Part shown: in pieces, positions 23,211 to 35,293 of the stretch | Layout: each line of letters begins with the position of its first letter | Position numbering within the stretch: the first letter of the stretch is position 1 | Origin: Gibbula magus | Lineage: Eukaryota; Mollusca; Gastropoda; Trochida; Trochidae | Direction of reading: 5' to 3' | Length of the DNA: 64,000 nucleotides | NCBI GenBank assembly: GCA_936450465.1 | Contig: OW388290.1 | Span: forward strand, 22,309,457 to 22,373,456 | Notes under the pieces: generated by a model | What the model was told of the DNA's origin: nothing | Databases searched by the model: none | Seen by the model: the letters and a program-made list of their open reading frames with translations, nothing else | Translations under genes and position numbers: made by a program

Positions 23211-23615
23211 CCGAAGTCATAGTCATCAACATCCCCCGCCAGAGCCAAGAAATTTGAAAAAGGGCAATAATTCGAAATAATTATGCATTACTCATTTTCA
23301 TTCCATCAATGTTTGTGTGCCCTCAAGCAACACACCAATTTTGGTTCTACTATCTTAAATGGTTTCTGAGAAAAACTGTCGACTTTGGAGATACGATGAA
23401 AAAAGGCCAAAAATACGGAACAAGGGCAATAAAAAATATTTGCACGGTTCTCATTTTCGAACTCCATCAAGGTATTCATGCCCTCAAGCAACTCATCAAA
23501 TTTGTCAACCCTTTCTTAAATGGTTTCTGAGAAAAGCTGTCCCCTTTATCTCGGACACACGGACGGACGGACGGAGCCCAAACCTATATCCCCCTTCCAC
23601 TTCGTGGCGGGGGAT
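23211..23615 (+). mobile_element. Family R2 element, copy 2
   Basis: ATCCCCCGCCA (23231-23241) and TGGCGGGGGAT (23605-23615) mark the inverted ends; similarity to copy 1 extends about 18 bases left of the first. It has roughly one and a half 169-bp units instead of four, then CGGA repeats and the terminal CCAC-TTC-GTGG hairpin. Unit number therefore varies between copies. Confidence 0.82.
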
Positions 23616-24200
23616 AACAAGTACACACAATTTCATACACCAGAGCATGATACTTTTATTATCATGTCCCTTCAAACACAATTGGGGTGCTAAAATCGCC
23701 ATTTCACAGGGGTTTTCAGAACATAATATTTGGTATTTAAAGATGCATTATCATAGTTCATGAAATTTAAAATAATTTATAAAAACATTTTTGTTAACGT
23801 ATTCCTTATATATTAAGTAAAACATTGCAACCAGCCCCGAGAAAATTTGAACGTCATTCGTGAAAATACCGACTTTAAACGAAAGGGCATTCCCGCATTG
23901 GCTATAAATTATTGCTGTAAATAGAGAGGGCCGTATTATTTGCGAGGTCGCGCGACGCATTGTTGACGTACATGTGTTTGTTGACACAGTCGCTGACAGG
24001 TAAAGAGAATCACGAACATCAAGATTTGTTTTGCCTTCAAACAGTTCTGACTCATGAATACGAAAATACCTGGTGTAAATCGGCACACGGATCGAAAGAT
24101 CAACCCTTTAGTTACTATATCCGACCACTGTTTTATCCAAGAAAAATATTCAGCAACATTTAATGCATAGCTACCCCTTCTTTTAAGATGTCAAATCGGC
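23616..24200. other. Non-coding stretch
   Basis: No recognisable gene. The minus-strand open frame at 24086-23751 lacks any motif. Confidence 0.35.
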
Positions 24201-24490
24201 TCATGACCTAGAAATCGAAATTGTGGAACGGTTTAGAAACGAACCGGAATTCAGTTATAGTGATCGCGGCATTTCCGAGTTTTTTTCAAATCCAACAAGA
24301 GTACATATTAAGCCATTCTTCTGTGTACCCTACTACTATTAATTGTATTATGTTTTCCAAAACCGTTTTTCACGATAGAAATGTCGTTTCATTATATATA
24401 AACTGATGATTTCTTCCCATGTTAATTTAGCATTTGACTATATTGCTGAGATTACTGTAACGTTCCACAATTTCACTTTCGAGGTCATGA
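24201..24490. mobile_element. Small TIR element (MITE-like), 290 bp
   Basis: The first 30 bases (TCATGACC...GTGGAACG) and the last 30 are inverted repeats with about three mismatches. The interior has no further pairing and no reading frame. No target duplication is obvious, so superfamily is not assigned. Confidence 0.6.
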
Positions 24491-25890
24491 CCCAAGATGG
24501 CGTCTGTCAATGTGACTTGAAAGAAAGAGCAGTGACGAATTAAATGTTGCTGAAAATTAAAGAAACTTTTCTAAGGTGAAACGGCGATCGGAAATTTTAA
24601 TCAAAGGGTTCATCTTTCAATCAGTGTACCGATTTATGTCAGATGATTCGTACTTACTGACGTTGAAGCAAATACAATGGAAGATAATACCAGCCCACTG
24701 CTGACACTAGAGCTGACAATAGAATAGACTTGAGACTCTAAACGTCGGGTGCGCAGTCATCGCACATACACCGACTTTAAGATTATCTGAACAAACGCAC
24801 AAACAGAATTCCTCCTCTCTTCTCCGAGTCTGAATTGCTTGTCAAATGCAATAACCATTGTGTGTTATCGTTCGCCAATTTTCTGTTATGTTTACAAGCA
24901 ACACGTTTGGAATTCCTACACATAAAATGGTTACGTCACGAATTATTGGGTTAATACTCGGCTGCTGCTTGTTTTGGAGGGTACTGTGTTTGATGTCATA
25001 AATTTGTTGAATAATTTTCCTACCGAATGACATAATGCGATATATACATTAAAAATTATAATTTAAAAGGAATGCAAAGATGATAATACATCTTTAAGGT
25101 AAAATTTTAAGAAATATGGAAATAATATTAGTATAAGATAATGTCGACATAAATAACCTGCCTGGACCTGTTGACGCGTTTTTACTGCAGGACGTCACAA
25201 ATAGCCCTTTTTGACTCTCCTATCTCGCCTAATTAAGGAGATTCGAAAACGACGATTTCTTAAAACGTGTTTCTCAGAGATATGTACAGGTAATCTTTAT
25301 AAATTTCACCTTTATTTGTTGGCTTCTGAAGAACTCTGTTTCAGCTGTATGTATCGCTCATTGGTTGAATATCTAGATTTTTTGTCAGGGGCGTTTCTTT
25401 TGCACGTGAGTTTAGATAGATCTTTTCTTACTGCGTGTCTGTCTCAAGATGTATTAAAAGGAAATTCAATACAAAGGTTACACCGGAAATTAAAGTCGAA
25501 TATTCTAAGAAATAAAAAGTCGTTTTGTAAGATAAATACTTTGCACAAGAAGGTTGAGATGCTTATTTTATCCACCTTCCCATCTTGACACGAGTTTCTT
25601 ATGCTCTCAGGAATTAAAAACTTATTAATCCGTAATGGTTGCATTAAAATGAATTATGATGTCAGATATTTAGATAGGCTTCGCTGCTCTTCTTGCCGCT
25701 GGTCCTCTTGTATCTGAAGAATGTTTTGTAATATTATGTTGATTTCACAAAGGTCTTTTGACCAAGTGGTAGATTTAACTCAGATTTGAAAAAGGTCCAT
25801 TTTCCCACCTTGACAAAGAAACCTCTTGCGAGGTAGGACGAGCCCACCAACCAGACTGAAAAGAGTAAAGCATGCAATGGAAAAGATTTC
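24491..25890. other. Non-coding stretch before the DIRS element
   Basis: The longest open frame (plus, 25211-25588, 125 codons) has no domain, is leucine/serine rich and has no splice or polyadenylation context. The last 300 bases may be the untranslated 3' end of the DIRS-like element, but no matching terminal repeat was found upstream of its gag. Confidence 0.35.
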
Positions 25891-26514
25891 TTACATAATC
25901 AACGCTAAACGAATGTACGATTTAAAAGCATCAGAGCCCCATCTACCATATTTTTGAATTATTTGTTGGCTAACGCCGTTAGCTGCGGCGGTAGTCGCAG
26001 CACCAATTCTAAAAGAATGGGAAGAAAAGTGAGAAGTATCAACATTACTATGCGCTAACACCTTTTTAAGTATGGCCTGAAATTGGTACCTAGTCAGAGG
26101 GGAATGGTCAAAATGGATAAAGGCATGGGTATGAATGCTTGGGCGAACCATAAGGTAGGAATGTAAGGCTGTCACGGGACATAAGGGGTTGGAGGGCATT
26201 GAAGGTATGGCAACAACTACGCCTTTGTTTTGCCTATCTGTCTTGGAGTGTCTCAATATAAAGTGTACTCGCCCGGCAGATATGTCCAGCTTCACGTCAT
26301 TGACGGCAATGCCTGGCTGGTCAGCAGAGGTCTGCACGAGCTCCCCAACCCTGAAAAACCCAAAGAACGCGGCACAGAAGACAGCTGCAAATAGGCGTTG
26401 TTCATATACATTACTGCACACTGCTGGTAGATTACGGATTATAAGTTTCAGCAAATCAATTGTGATTGGTTTACGTGTGTCATTGAATTTGTGTAACAAA
26501 CGCTCGGCCTCCAA
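25891..26514 (-). CDS. DIRS-type tyrosine recombinase, intact catalytic domain
   Basis: In the DIRS group this enzyme integrates the circular cDNA. The 207-residue open segment carries the full catalytic set: Arg55 in FFRVGEL, Lys91 in HSKTDR, His166 and Arg169 in HSFRIG, Trp192 at the second histidine/tryptophan position and the nucleophile Tyr200 near the end. Spacing fits the family. There is no ATG at the upstream edge; the frame begins just past the stop of the RNase H segment, so it was probably translated as part of a longer polyprotein or by reinitiation. No stop or frameshift is seen inside, unlike the other element genes. Confidence 0.88.
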   Translation of the reverse strand: MEAERLLHKFNDTRKPITIDLLKLIIRNLPAVCSNVYEQRLFAAVFCAAFFGFFRVGELVQTSADQPGIAVNDVKLDISAGRVHFILRHSKTDRQNKGVVVAIPSMPSNPLCPVTALHSYLMVRPSIHTHAFIHFDHSPLTRYQFQAILKKVLAHSNVDTSHFSSHSFRIGAATTAAANGVSQQIIQKYGRWGSDAFKSYIRLALIM

Positions 26515-26516
26515 AT

Positions 26517-27826
26517 CTAGAAGTTCCCAAGATCGTCCAGGAGGGGGGTTGGTGTTAGGTCCGCTGTTGGTGCTAGTCTGCGAAACTGGTTCATCTGGAA
26601 TCTCGATAAGGAGTCAGCTATAACATTGTCGTGAGTACTGATATAAACAGCTTTAAATGTAATATTGAACTGCAAACAATAAAGGACAAGGCGTCTCACA
26701 AGTTTGCTTGTTGATGATATGCACGACAGCTTGATTGTCGCAATTAAACAGTATCCTTTTGTTAGTAAAAGACTCACCCCACAATTGAACAGACAATAGG
26801 ATAGGGAACAATTCCAATAGTGTCATATCCCTCGTCACCCGGTCTCGCACCCAGTGCTGTGGCCAACGCCCACATGCCCACTTGCCTTGGTTGTAAGCAC
26901 CAAAACCTGCACTGCCGGCCGCGTCAGTAAAAAGTTGAAGGGTAGTGTTTGATGTCCACACAGGACGCTGAAAAACTGAAATGCCATTAAAATGTTCAAG
27001 AAATTTTAACCACAATACCAAATCGTTCTTGAACTGGAAGATTGAAGTGATTAAGTACCTACAGAGCAGCCTGTAAATTGTGAAGACATTCATTCGTGCC
27101 GGCCACTCCCCCTGTGAGGAAGTCGTCGAGGTAATGCATTGAGTGCTTGTTTGGGAGGTTATGGAGAATACACCATTGCAAGAATGTGCTGAATTTTTTC
27201 AAAAATAGCACATGAAATAGAGCACCCGAATGGTAAACATTTATAGAAATAGTACTTGCCGTCATAGTGAATGCCGAGCAGCTCGAAGTCATGAGGGTGT
27301 ACTGGGATGATACGGAATGCTGATTTAATGTCAAACTTTGAAAGGAGTGCGCCTGTCCCCAATGCTTGTACCATCGCCACTGCTTCGAACGTGCATATGA
27401 AACAGAACAGTCTTGATGGTTAATGTTATCATTTATAGAGAGGCCTTGTGGATATGATAAATGGTGGATCAGACGAAAAATTGTCCGAGAGTTCACCGAC
27501 CGAACCCTGCTCGAGTTTCTTTGGAACTAGTCCGATCGGAGATACCTGTAACAAGGGAAAAGTGGATTATCAAAAGGCCCAGTCATTCTGCCAAGTGCAA
27601 TCTCCCTGTTTAGTTTTTTCATGACGACTTCAGCATCTACCGAATCTGACACGGATGACAGATATTTTGATAATCGGTATGCCCTGATACCCTGAAACTT
27701 AAGCTTAAAACCATGCAGAAAACCATCATAAAGTGAATGTGCATCAGAAGGGTTATGACATGAATACGAGCGAAGAGAAGGCAACATGTTACTTACGCTG
27801 ACTGGCGTTGGCGCTAGATCCGACAT
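26517..27826 (-). pseudogene. DIRS reverse transcriptase - RNase H, multiply frameshifted
   Basis: The frame opens at an ATG (27826) that overlaps the gag end by about 38 bases in another frame. Recognisable in order are GRMTGPFDNP, VPKKLEQG (after a shift near 27530), FRLIHHLSYPQG, SKFDIKSAFRIIPVHP with the first catalytic aspartate, LPFGCSISCAIFE, and YLDDF, which holds the catalytic pair (about 27120). RNase H motifs follow: LFTDAAGSAGFGAY, ELFPILLSVQLWG, CDNQAVVHI and NVIADSLSRF. At least four frame changes (near 27530, 27450, 27170 and 26720) prevent translation as one protein. The active-site residues themselves survive. Confidence 0.9.
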
Positions 27827-28855
27827 TTTGTCTGTACTGCTGGGTTGTACGGGAGTGGTAAGTTGCTCCCGCAGCGGCAGGTGTTCTGGAGGACACGTTG
27901 GCACGAAAACAGCTCTGTAGGTTGTGGCCCGACTCCCCACAGTTTCCGCATTTGTGTGGGTATTTGCAGGATTGACGCTAACAGTTACCCTTGTTGAAAT
28001 CCCAACATACATTGAAGGGTAAGTTACGAGGAGTGTCTCTTGAAAAGCTTACCCCAGTGCCAGCGCGTTGTTTGCTTTGTTGGGGTGTCAGCATATGCTG
28101 CAGCCAGAGTTCCCCATCTACACGTCCCCACTGACGAGTGGGATCGTTTGCCATTCTGTGACGAAACTGCTGATCATATACTCTCCAGCCGTCCCCGCCA
28201 AAACGCCAGGCTGCATTGCGAATTGATTCAGCGTACGACAACATACCCTGTAACACACTGGGTGAGAAATGTTTGGACATATAAATCGACATGAAAATAT
28301 GAAAAGCTGATGTCCATGCCCCGAGAGTGATAGGCTTACCGTGAGATTGCTGACGTGAGACGAGGGTGACGCTGCCGTCTTTGTCGGCAATCAACTCCAT
28401 CTTCGCCTGGTTTTCGTTACAAGAATTTACATTCGGGAGTAGAGATGAAAGATCAACATACTCACCATTGAAGATCTTGTCACGTACCGCCTGTTTAACA
28501 TGTGCACTGATTTCCTGAGCATCATAGTTTAATGGTGACAGTGAGGAAGAAGACATTGTCATATTAGAAACAACGGGAAGTTCTGCAACAGGGGTATGCT
28601 TACCTTGAGAAAGAATATTGAGAATAGATTCAAGCTGTCCCGATATGTTGGGAGCAGTACTGGAAACCGAGGATGTAAAATCCGCAATTTGAACCGTATC
28701 AAGCGGTGCAGATGGGGGTGATGTAACGGCATTATTAGAAGTGGATATATACCAGACTCACCGTTTGAACTTTCCACTTCTGTCCTCTTTGTTTGCTTTG
28801 TTCCCTTTGTCCGTACATGACGGTGGTTTAGAGCAGCTTTTCTTTTTCCCGGCAT
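27789..28855 (-). pseudogene. DIRS gag-like protein with zinc knuckle, one shift and one stop
   Basis: The frame starts at an ATG (28855) with a basic KR-rich N-terminus, shifts near 28750, then runs through an acidic/serine region and a conserved core (AWTSAFHIF, AESIRNAAWRFGGDGW, YDQQFR). The nucleic-acid-binding end comprises CWDFNKGNC, an in-frame TAG at 27978-27980, then CKYPHKCGNCGESGHNLQSC, a CCCH-like unit fused to a CCHC knuckle. It ends at TAA 27789-27791. The stop falls between the two halves of the zinc-binding region. Confidence 0.82.
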
Positions 28856-29176
28856 AGCGACGCAAGATTGATCCGATTGATTTGAAGGTATATGACACTG
28901 TGATCGTGTCGGCGAAGAGAGGGCGAATGAAGCTGAGCAGCCGTTTAGAATTTAACGTGACGTCATTGGTAACCAAGTGACGTCATTTAGAGGGGTTAAG
29001 AAAACTGGTTAAATTGAGCTGCGCTTGGATAGCGCAGCGCAATTGATTGCGGGTGCCAGGTGAAGGAAATAAAATAGGGAAGTAAGTGGGAGGGAAATTA
29101 ATTAATAGGAAGAGTAATAATGGTTTTGATAACCGCATTTAGTGAGAATCACTAAATGTAATTATTACCTCCAAAC
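28856..29176. other. Upstream flank of the DIRS element with two hairpins
   Basis: GCTGCGCT and AGCGCAGC form a perfect 8-base stem with a 5-base loop (29018-29038). CATTTAGTGA and TCACTAAATG form a perfect 10-base stem with a GAA loop (29136-29158), and outer TAATAAT/ATTATTA also pair. This may be the terminal region of the DIRS element. Confidence 0.5.
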
Positions 29177-29710
29177 TCCAAACTCGAAAATTTACCACAA
29201 AAACCTCTCCCGTGAACGTTAGTTCGCAGTCGCTATTCGAAACATCTGATTGGTCTGTTGAGTTGAACTATTAATATAGTACATGAAGATTTTCTGGATA
29301 ACAACTTCTTTAATGTAAAAATACACGACGTTTTGGAGTACATACTCACTCCTTCATCAGGTGGAATGTAAGGAAATAACAAAATATGGTACATTTATAT
29401 AGCAAAGAAAACAATGGTGAGGACGTTAAAAGAAGATAAAGAAGTTGTTATCCAGAAAATCTTCATGTTCTTATGTATACCACTTCTAAGACCTATTAAT
29501 ATAGTATCGGTAAACAAACACAACGGGCGTGGCGAGACGACAGGATATTTAAAAAACTGCTTCACTATGAATTCAACACCTGATCAGAGGGAAGCTTTGA
29601 AATGTGAACAACAAAGCCAGCTCAACGGACGAATCAGATAGTTCGAATGGGTAGCGACTGCGGACTAACGTTCACGGGAGAGGTTTTTGTGGTAAATTTT
29701 CGAGTTTGGA
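29177..29710. repeat. Nested fold-back element
   Basis: Outer arms 29177-29241 and 29642-29710 are about 95% complementary. Pairing continues inward through ATCTGATT and GTTGAG blocks. A separate inner pair, 29282-29312 with 29437-29467, is a perfect 31-base inverted repeat. CTATTAATATAGTA also occurs as a direct repeat at about 29270 and 29491. The central loop contains a small GGAGT/ACTCC hairpin. Confidence 0.85.
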
Positions 29711-31962
29711 GAGCTATTAATGTTATTCTAGGGGTGACATATGGTTAAAATCAGCCGGATTGTGCGGAGAAATGTATAATTTATAGATACGTGCGTTCAT
29801 GTGTGTATGTCACCAATTCTTAGCGTAACTTTTGACCTAATGTTGAATCGACCCTTAGATCGGCAATATGGCTGCCCGTGCTCCTCTACTCTATATTATA
29901 TATAAGAAATGGCCCTCTCTTTAAGGTAACTTATTTCGAGTTATTCTAAACATGGCTTGAAGACATTACTAGGTCTCAGGTAATCTAACTGCAAAGACCG
30001 TGTGCCTAGTGACATCCTCATACATATTGTCTAAAGGTGAAATTAAAAGGTATAATATGATAGACTGTTTGCAATAATCTTCAGTAACCTGCAAACTATA
30101 TAACGTACCATATTCAATGTCGTTGCTGATAATTATATATTATTTTGCGGATTTAAAATTCGAATCCTTATCTCGTTGCTAAAAATTAAAGAAAAGTTTA
30201 CCCTGTTGGTTAGTGCCTTACGGCCAAGGTTTTCCTGTGTAAATCAGTAAAGCCAATTGCCCCTATATAAAGACCTTTAAAATCCTCTCAGACGTTGGCA
30301 TACTCGCTAAATTATTAGTTTACGAATTGGACACGAATCCAATTTACCTTTTTGAAAAACAATATTCGTACGTTTCACAATCTTTCGAAATATTCATTTT
30401 TTTGCAATGTATTCCATTAACGCTTTTTCGTCCTGTCTGATGTTAGTGCAACTGTCATGACATGTGAAGTTAAAGTAAGGAACAAACAGTGGGCAAGCTG
30501 ATTAAACTTTAAAATCTAATTGTTGGTAATAATGTTTAGTCATCTTGTGAAGCTCACCATTTTTCATGACGTGACATTAGGTAAATCAACAATTGCCACT
30601 TGCTAGACAAGGAATTCAGTTTTATGCAAGTTTAACGGTGTTTATAATCATTCTTTTCTGAAAAAAAAAGAATATTTAATATTAAAATATAAACATGTTT
30701 TGTATAGTTAAACAGGGTTGTTATTTTCACGCCCTGGCTATTGTGTATTTTAATCCGTTAGCCTAATCAAAGTGAGTCTCTGAGCTATTCCATACAACAA
30801 TGATCACACATGATATACATAAAGTTTGCACAGGCACTTGCACGTCTTGATGGTTTCCAGCAGATAGAAAAGTAACCCTCAGAGGTATCTAAACCGAACA
30901 CCAATTTGGGCCATGGGTTGCATAGCAGATAAATACTGCTTGATAAAACATCCCTCACATTTGTTTTCATAACTGAAATGCTAGAATTGATATATACGTT
31001 TATTGATATATAGTCGTTCATTCATCGTCAGTAATTAGTTTTTGCAATTTAACAGTTATGAAAATGAGTAAAAGTTTGATAATGTACATAGGAGACGCAC
31101 AGAGACAGAAACAGAAACTTTCCGTTTATATCATTCAAATAGAAGAAACCCCCGTGTAGATCTGAATAGAAAGTAGCTACAGAATGTCCTTGTGATTCAT
31201 GTCATTATTCATAAACTAAAATGTAAAATTGAGAACATCACAGAATTAGGTATACTTTTGTTACGCTCGTATTTAAATGTATTGAGACTAAGGATACCTA
31301 CAGTCATGGGTATCAAATTAAATTAGATCAAAGTATTTACGTAAGCTATGAATAATTCAGATGTGCTGTACATATATGTGGTATTTGAAAACAGTACTTT
31401 CATTTGACAGTGAAAAAGAAATAGCAGGCCTTGGGTAAGTAATTAGTTGCTTTTTGAGTGTAAAAATTATACCTTAATGTGTGTGTGGTTTCATGGTTAT
31501 CATGTTTTTTTTGTAATGCAAATTTACCTTCTAACTCACACCGAGCGTTCCATGGGCATTGTAGATCTTTTTTCTTATTCCTACTTCAACAGGGACACAC
31601 ATTGCACAGAAACAAATATTTCTTAAAGAGTATTTATGAAACATACATACCGTACCTCATTCAAACCATTTGCCAATTCAATAAGCTATAGGTAATTCCT
31701 CATTCTCTGTGACTGCTCATTAACCACGGAGACAGGTAATTGTTCTCTGAAGACCTGACAATTGTCAGGAGCTGACTAGAGGCTAATGTAACGACCTTTG
31801 GGCTCCTCTTGATTCAATGTAGACCTAGTGCTGACAAATTAACAACCTTTCATCTGTTTGATGATTCGACTGAAATACACAAAAGAGAAGTCAAGTGCAC
31901 TTTACTTGATACTAACTAGTGTCACTAGCCCATAACTATTTCAATCTTGCAATGGAACTGTG
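29711..31962. other. AT-rich non-coding stretch
   Basis: Nothing recognised in 2.2 kb. Open frames here are under 80 codons and lack motifs. Confidence 0.4.
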
Positions 31963-32110
31963 GAATAATGTTCAGGATTGATGAAACTCGAAATAATGTC
32001 CAGTGTTGATGAAACTCGGAATAATGTCCAGTGTTGATGAAACTCGGAATAATACCCAGTGTTGATGAAACTCGGAATAATGTCCAGTGATGAAACTCGG
32101 AATTATTCCC
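31963..32110 (+). repeat. 28-bp minisatellite, about five units
   Basis: Units of the type TGATGAAACTCGGAATAATG (28-base period) repeat, with the last unit shortened. Small changes such as TGTCC versus TACCC separate units. Confidence 0.85.
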
Positions 32111-32340
32111 GGGATTGTAGCTGTATATGATACTGATATTCGGACACAGAACTTTGAAACAGAGTTGCATAGTACTTATTTAAGTTTGCATTTACTTAGT
32201 CACTTGAATAGGAAAACCTTAGTAAGCTTTCTAGTTTACACTTTGCTACATTTTAAAGGAATGACAGTATACTTTAATTGATATATAATTATACTGCTAG
32301 TTAAAACGGGATTACATTCAATTTGCTATATTGACATACT

Positions 32341-32515
32341 AGGCATTCTAGAAGTTCAAATGACGAAGAATGAAGTTTGTTTATCTTACGTCTCATTACG
32401 ACCATTATCTCAGTCTTCATCATCTAAAGAAGACAAGGATTTTTATGGATGATCAACTTATTTATCATCCATACAAATCCTTGTCTTCTTCATCACACCA
32501 ACTTCTAGAATGCCT
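32341..32515. repeat. Nested palindrome
   Basis: AGGCATTCTAGAAGTT (32341-32356) pairs perfectly with 32500-32515. Inside, 32427-32453 pairs with 32464-32490 over 27 bases with one mismatch and a 10-base loop. The left side carries an extra unpaired 70 bases between the two stems, the right side only 9, as if the element took an insertion or deletion after formation. Confidence 0.8.
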
Positions 32516-35019
32516 TTCAAACAGTTCATCATCTCAAGTTTGTTTCAAAGATGTCACACATGGAGACGTGGCAGTTACATACAGAATAATTAAGTTGTAT
32601 ATCGATAAAAATAGTTCTTCAGTCTTCCCAACTAACCTTAAGGCCTGATGTGTCATCTATCGCCAATCACTATCTCTGCAGTAGGCGATACCCTGGTTCT
32701 GGGATCTCTTAGCGGTCACGAGCCACCTTTGAAGCAAAGTGTCATGCGGCGTTAGTCTGCTTTTGATGGACGGCGTTTGAACTTTACTAAGGTGTACTTG
32801 AAAATGAAATAAGACCTAATGCACTTTTAAAATGTTAATTCAATAAGAAATTACCAAAAACCTTTTGTGGTTTCCTAAGTGGATTAACAAGCATTTGATA
32901 AGTACATTTGCGTTTGTTGTCTTCTTTCTACTCTCATATCGGCGTAACTGGTATATTTTGTATATTTAATTAACTGTTGCAATTTCTTTATCACAGTCAA
33001 AAACAGTAATATAAGTAATACATCAAAACGTTCATCAGAAAAACACACAATCCGACCACTCATTACTCATTACCACAACAGAGGATTTTGAAACTGCCGT
33101 ATCGGAATTATTTATTGCGATTTTTGTATTGTCTATTTCAACAAATTTAATGCATTTCATCCATTTCTTACATAACATTTCAAATCGAATTGTATTTGAT
33201 GTATATCAAGTTCAAGCTTGAAAGAGTAAGGTAATGCTAAACTCTATTTGAATCCATTTTAAACTTTTGTTTTCATTTTGACGAAAACAGCTATGAAAAT
33301 CAACTATGAGATCAACAATTCAAATGATCGGTTTCATTGGCAAATATGGGCAATTATACTTTCTAATTACCTATAGAATAAATGTAGATTTGACCCCTTT
33401 TCTGAGTGTTAAAGATGATTCATGTTTAGAATGATAGGCAAATCTTCACCCTGTGACTAAAAGATAATTCAGGAATGACATTGATCCATGCTATGTTTCC
33501 TTAAGTTGATATAACGATCACATGATTTATATCTAAATAAAGAGCAAGGTTTAGCGTTTCGTAAGACATATTTAACAACAAAAGGAAGCTACTTCCTACA
33601 ATATTCACTTCAAGGATACAAAATAATATCGATTATGTCTTACACAGTATGGTCCTGAATCGGCACGCTACAACTTCCTTAGTATACATGTTTTAATCCT
33701 ATGACATGAGTAATCTTTTCCATTTCCACTCATTTGTGTTCAAACATTCTTTTTCAAATATTTCGACATTCTTTTTCAGATATTTCCATGTAAAAAAATT
33801 TCGCCTTGACCTTAGGCAACACTAGAACGACCAGTGCCCCACTGATAACTCCACTGAAAGCATGGACAATTTGGAAAGGATACCGGACGTCGATATGCTT
33901 CTCTACAGCATCGATTGATAGTTATCTTAGGTAGTTATCTTTCCCTGAAGTATCCGTCTAGGGTGTCATTGCTTCATTGAGATACACCTTTCACACAAAT
34001 TATAATTTTGTCTGTTCTAGTGTTTAATAATCACTCTCTATGATGGAGTGAGACAGTGATGTAAGTAATGGCTACAGATAGAAACATCCATTTAAATAAC
34101 ACATTTTACTCTTTTATGTTTTTATTTGATGAAAATGAAGGACAAGTGATCAATTAGAACATATTAACATTGTGGATACTGTGGATAGTGTTCAAAACTG
34201 TGCTATGAACATTCACCATGCCTTATTTTAACCTCATATTTAAAGTTATCATTTTAAATATTGGCTAGGGCGTTCCGCTGTTCGTCGAGGTAAGTTCCGG
34301 TTCAGTTCTAGCACTGACACGCTATTTAAGGAATCAAGTTCACTCTACCAATATTTTTTTGCATTGCGCTGGACTGTTATAATGAAAGCACGAGGACGGC
34401 AGTACCAGTTAAAGATATCTTGATTAAGGCAACACTTCATCCGACGTGATTTTGATTCAAACACTCATGAAGATATCGTCAATGCTTCATTTTCCATTTA
34501 TAGAAATAAATTGAACTCTTAATCCTACTAACACCTTTCCAATTACAACAAGAGTCTTAAAGGGATACAGTACCGGCCTCGGGCAGTGCTGTCTCAGATA
34601 GGCCATGTTCAGAGAATATGATGTATAAGATATGATATTTATTACACTATGGTTGAAGATAATACAGTTGTGAAACATCGAAATGTTAGTCAACACTGTT
34701 GTGACACTGCTTATGAAAGCAATCGCAGTCAAAAAATACTTTCCAGTAGTCACATGGCTTATGGATCGCACTGGATTTCGAGGGACATGTTTTATCACAT
34801 AACGTCTAGTTTATTATTAATATTGCACGGACGCTTCTATCACAACAAGGCAAAAGTGAGCATACCTCATATATCCCCGCCTGTAGTTTGACCGCTTTCC
34901 TACAGTATCAATGAATTGGTAAACATTATCTTGTCAATGATGTCAATGAATAACAACGATTGTTTTTAAAATAAAAAATATTTAAAAAATTATTACAATC
35001 GGTGAGTTATATACCACAT
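32516..35019. other. Non-coding stretch
   Basis: No gene or structured repeat recognised. Opposing short frames at 34487-34891 are shadows of one another. Confidence 0.35.
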
Positions 35020-35293
35020 ACGCAACACCCACATTTTAAGTTTCTTAGTTATGCTCCGGAAACTAAACAAATTTACAAAATTGGACCATTTTGGTAAACA
35101 TTTCTAAAATTATTTGAACGTAAATTGAAATTAAATTCCCCAAAAGATACAACAGCACCACACAAAATGTGAAGGTTCTAAGTCATATAGTTTTTGCGAT
35201 ACGCTCCTGAAACGGTTTCGGGCGGACGGGCGCACGCACACACGGACACGCGGAGCGCTATACCCCCGACTACGTCGTAGCGGGGGTATAATT
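35020..35293 (+). mobile_element. Family R1 element, truncated copy
   Basis: The right end shows CGGACGGG-type repeats, GAGCGCTATACCCCCGAC, and a terminal hairpin with CTACG and CGTAG between C and G runs, as at the end of the 1-1418 element. The left boundary is unclear and the 171-bp units are absent. Confidence 0.6.

Larger units (their letters stand above)
25891..28855 (-). mobile_element. DIRS-like tyrosine-recombinase retrotransposon, minus strand
   Basis: Gag with zinc knuckle (28855-27789), reverse transcriptase/RNase H (27826-26520) and tyrosine recombinase (26514-25891) follow one another in the order of DIRS-group elements, which insert by a tyrosine recombinase and lack a DDE integrase. 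Gag and reverse transcriptase contain frameshifts and a stop; the recombinase is uninterrupted. Terminal inverted repeats and the internal complementary region could not be placed, although hairpins (29018-29038, 29136-29158) and a fold-back (29177-29710) sit just upstream. Confidence 0.9.

Noticed and set aside
24480..24520. AAGATGGCGTC start context as a gene start
   Set aside because: The frame closes after six codons.
25211..25588. 125-codon plus-strand frame as a gene
   Set aside because: No motif, and it lies on the strand opposite to and next to the DIRS 3' flank; probably chance.
29345..29390. Hammerhead ribozyme on the minus strand (CTGATGA ... AAAACGTC)
   Set aside because: The CTGATGA core and a GGAGT/ACTCC stem are present, but the conserved G before the AAA is A and stem II is displaced by an extra base on each side. 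Activity would not be expected; at most a relic of a retroelement motif.
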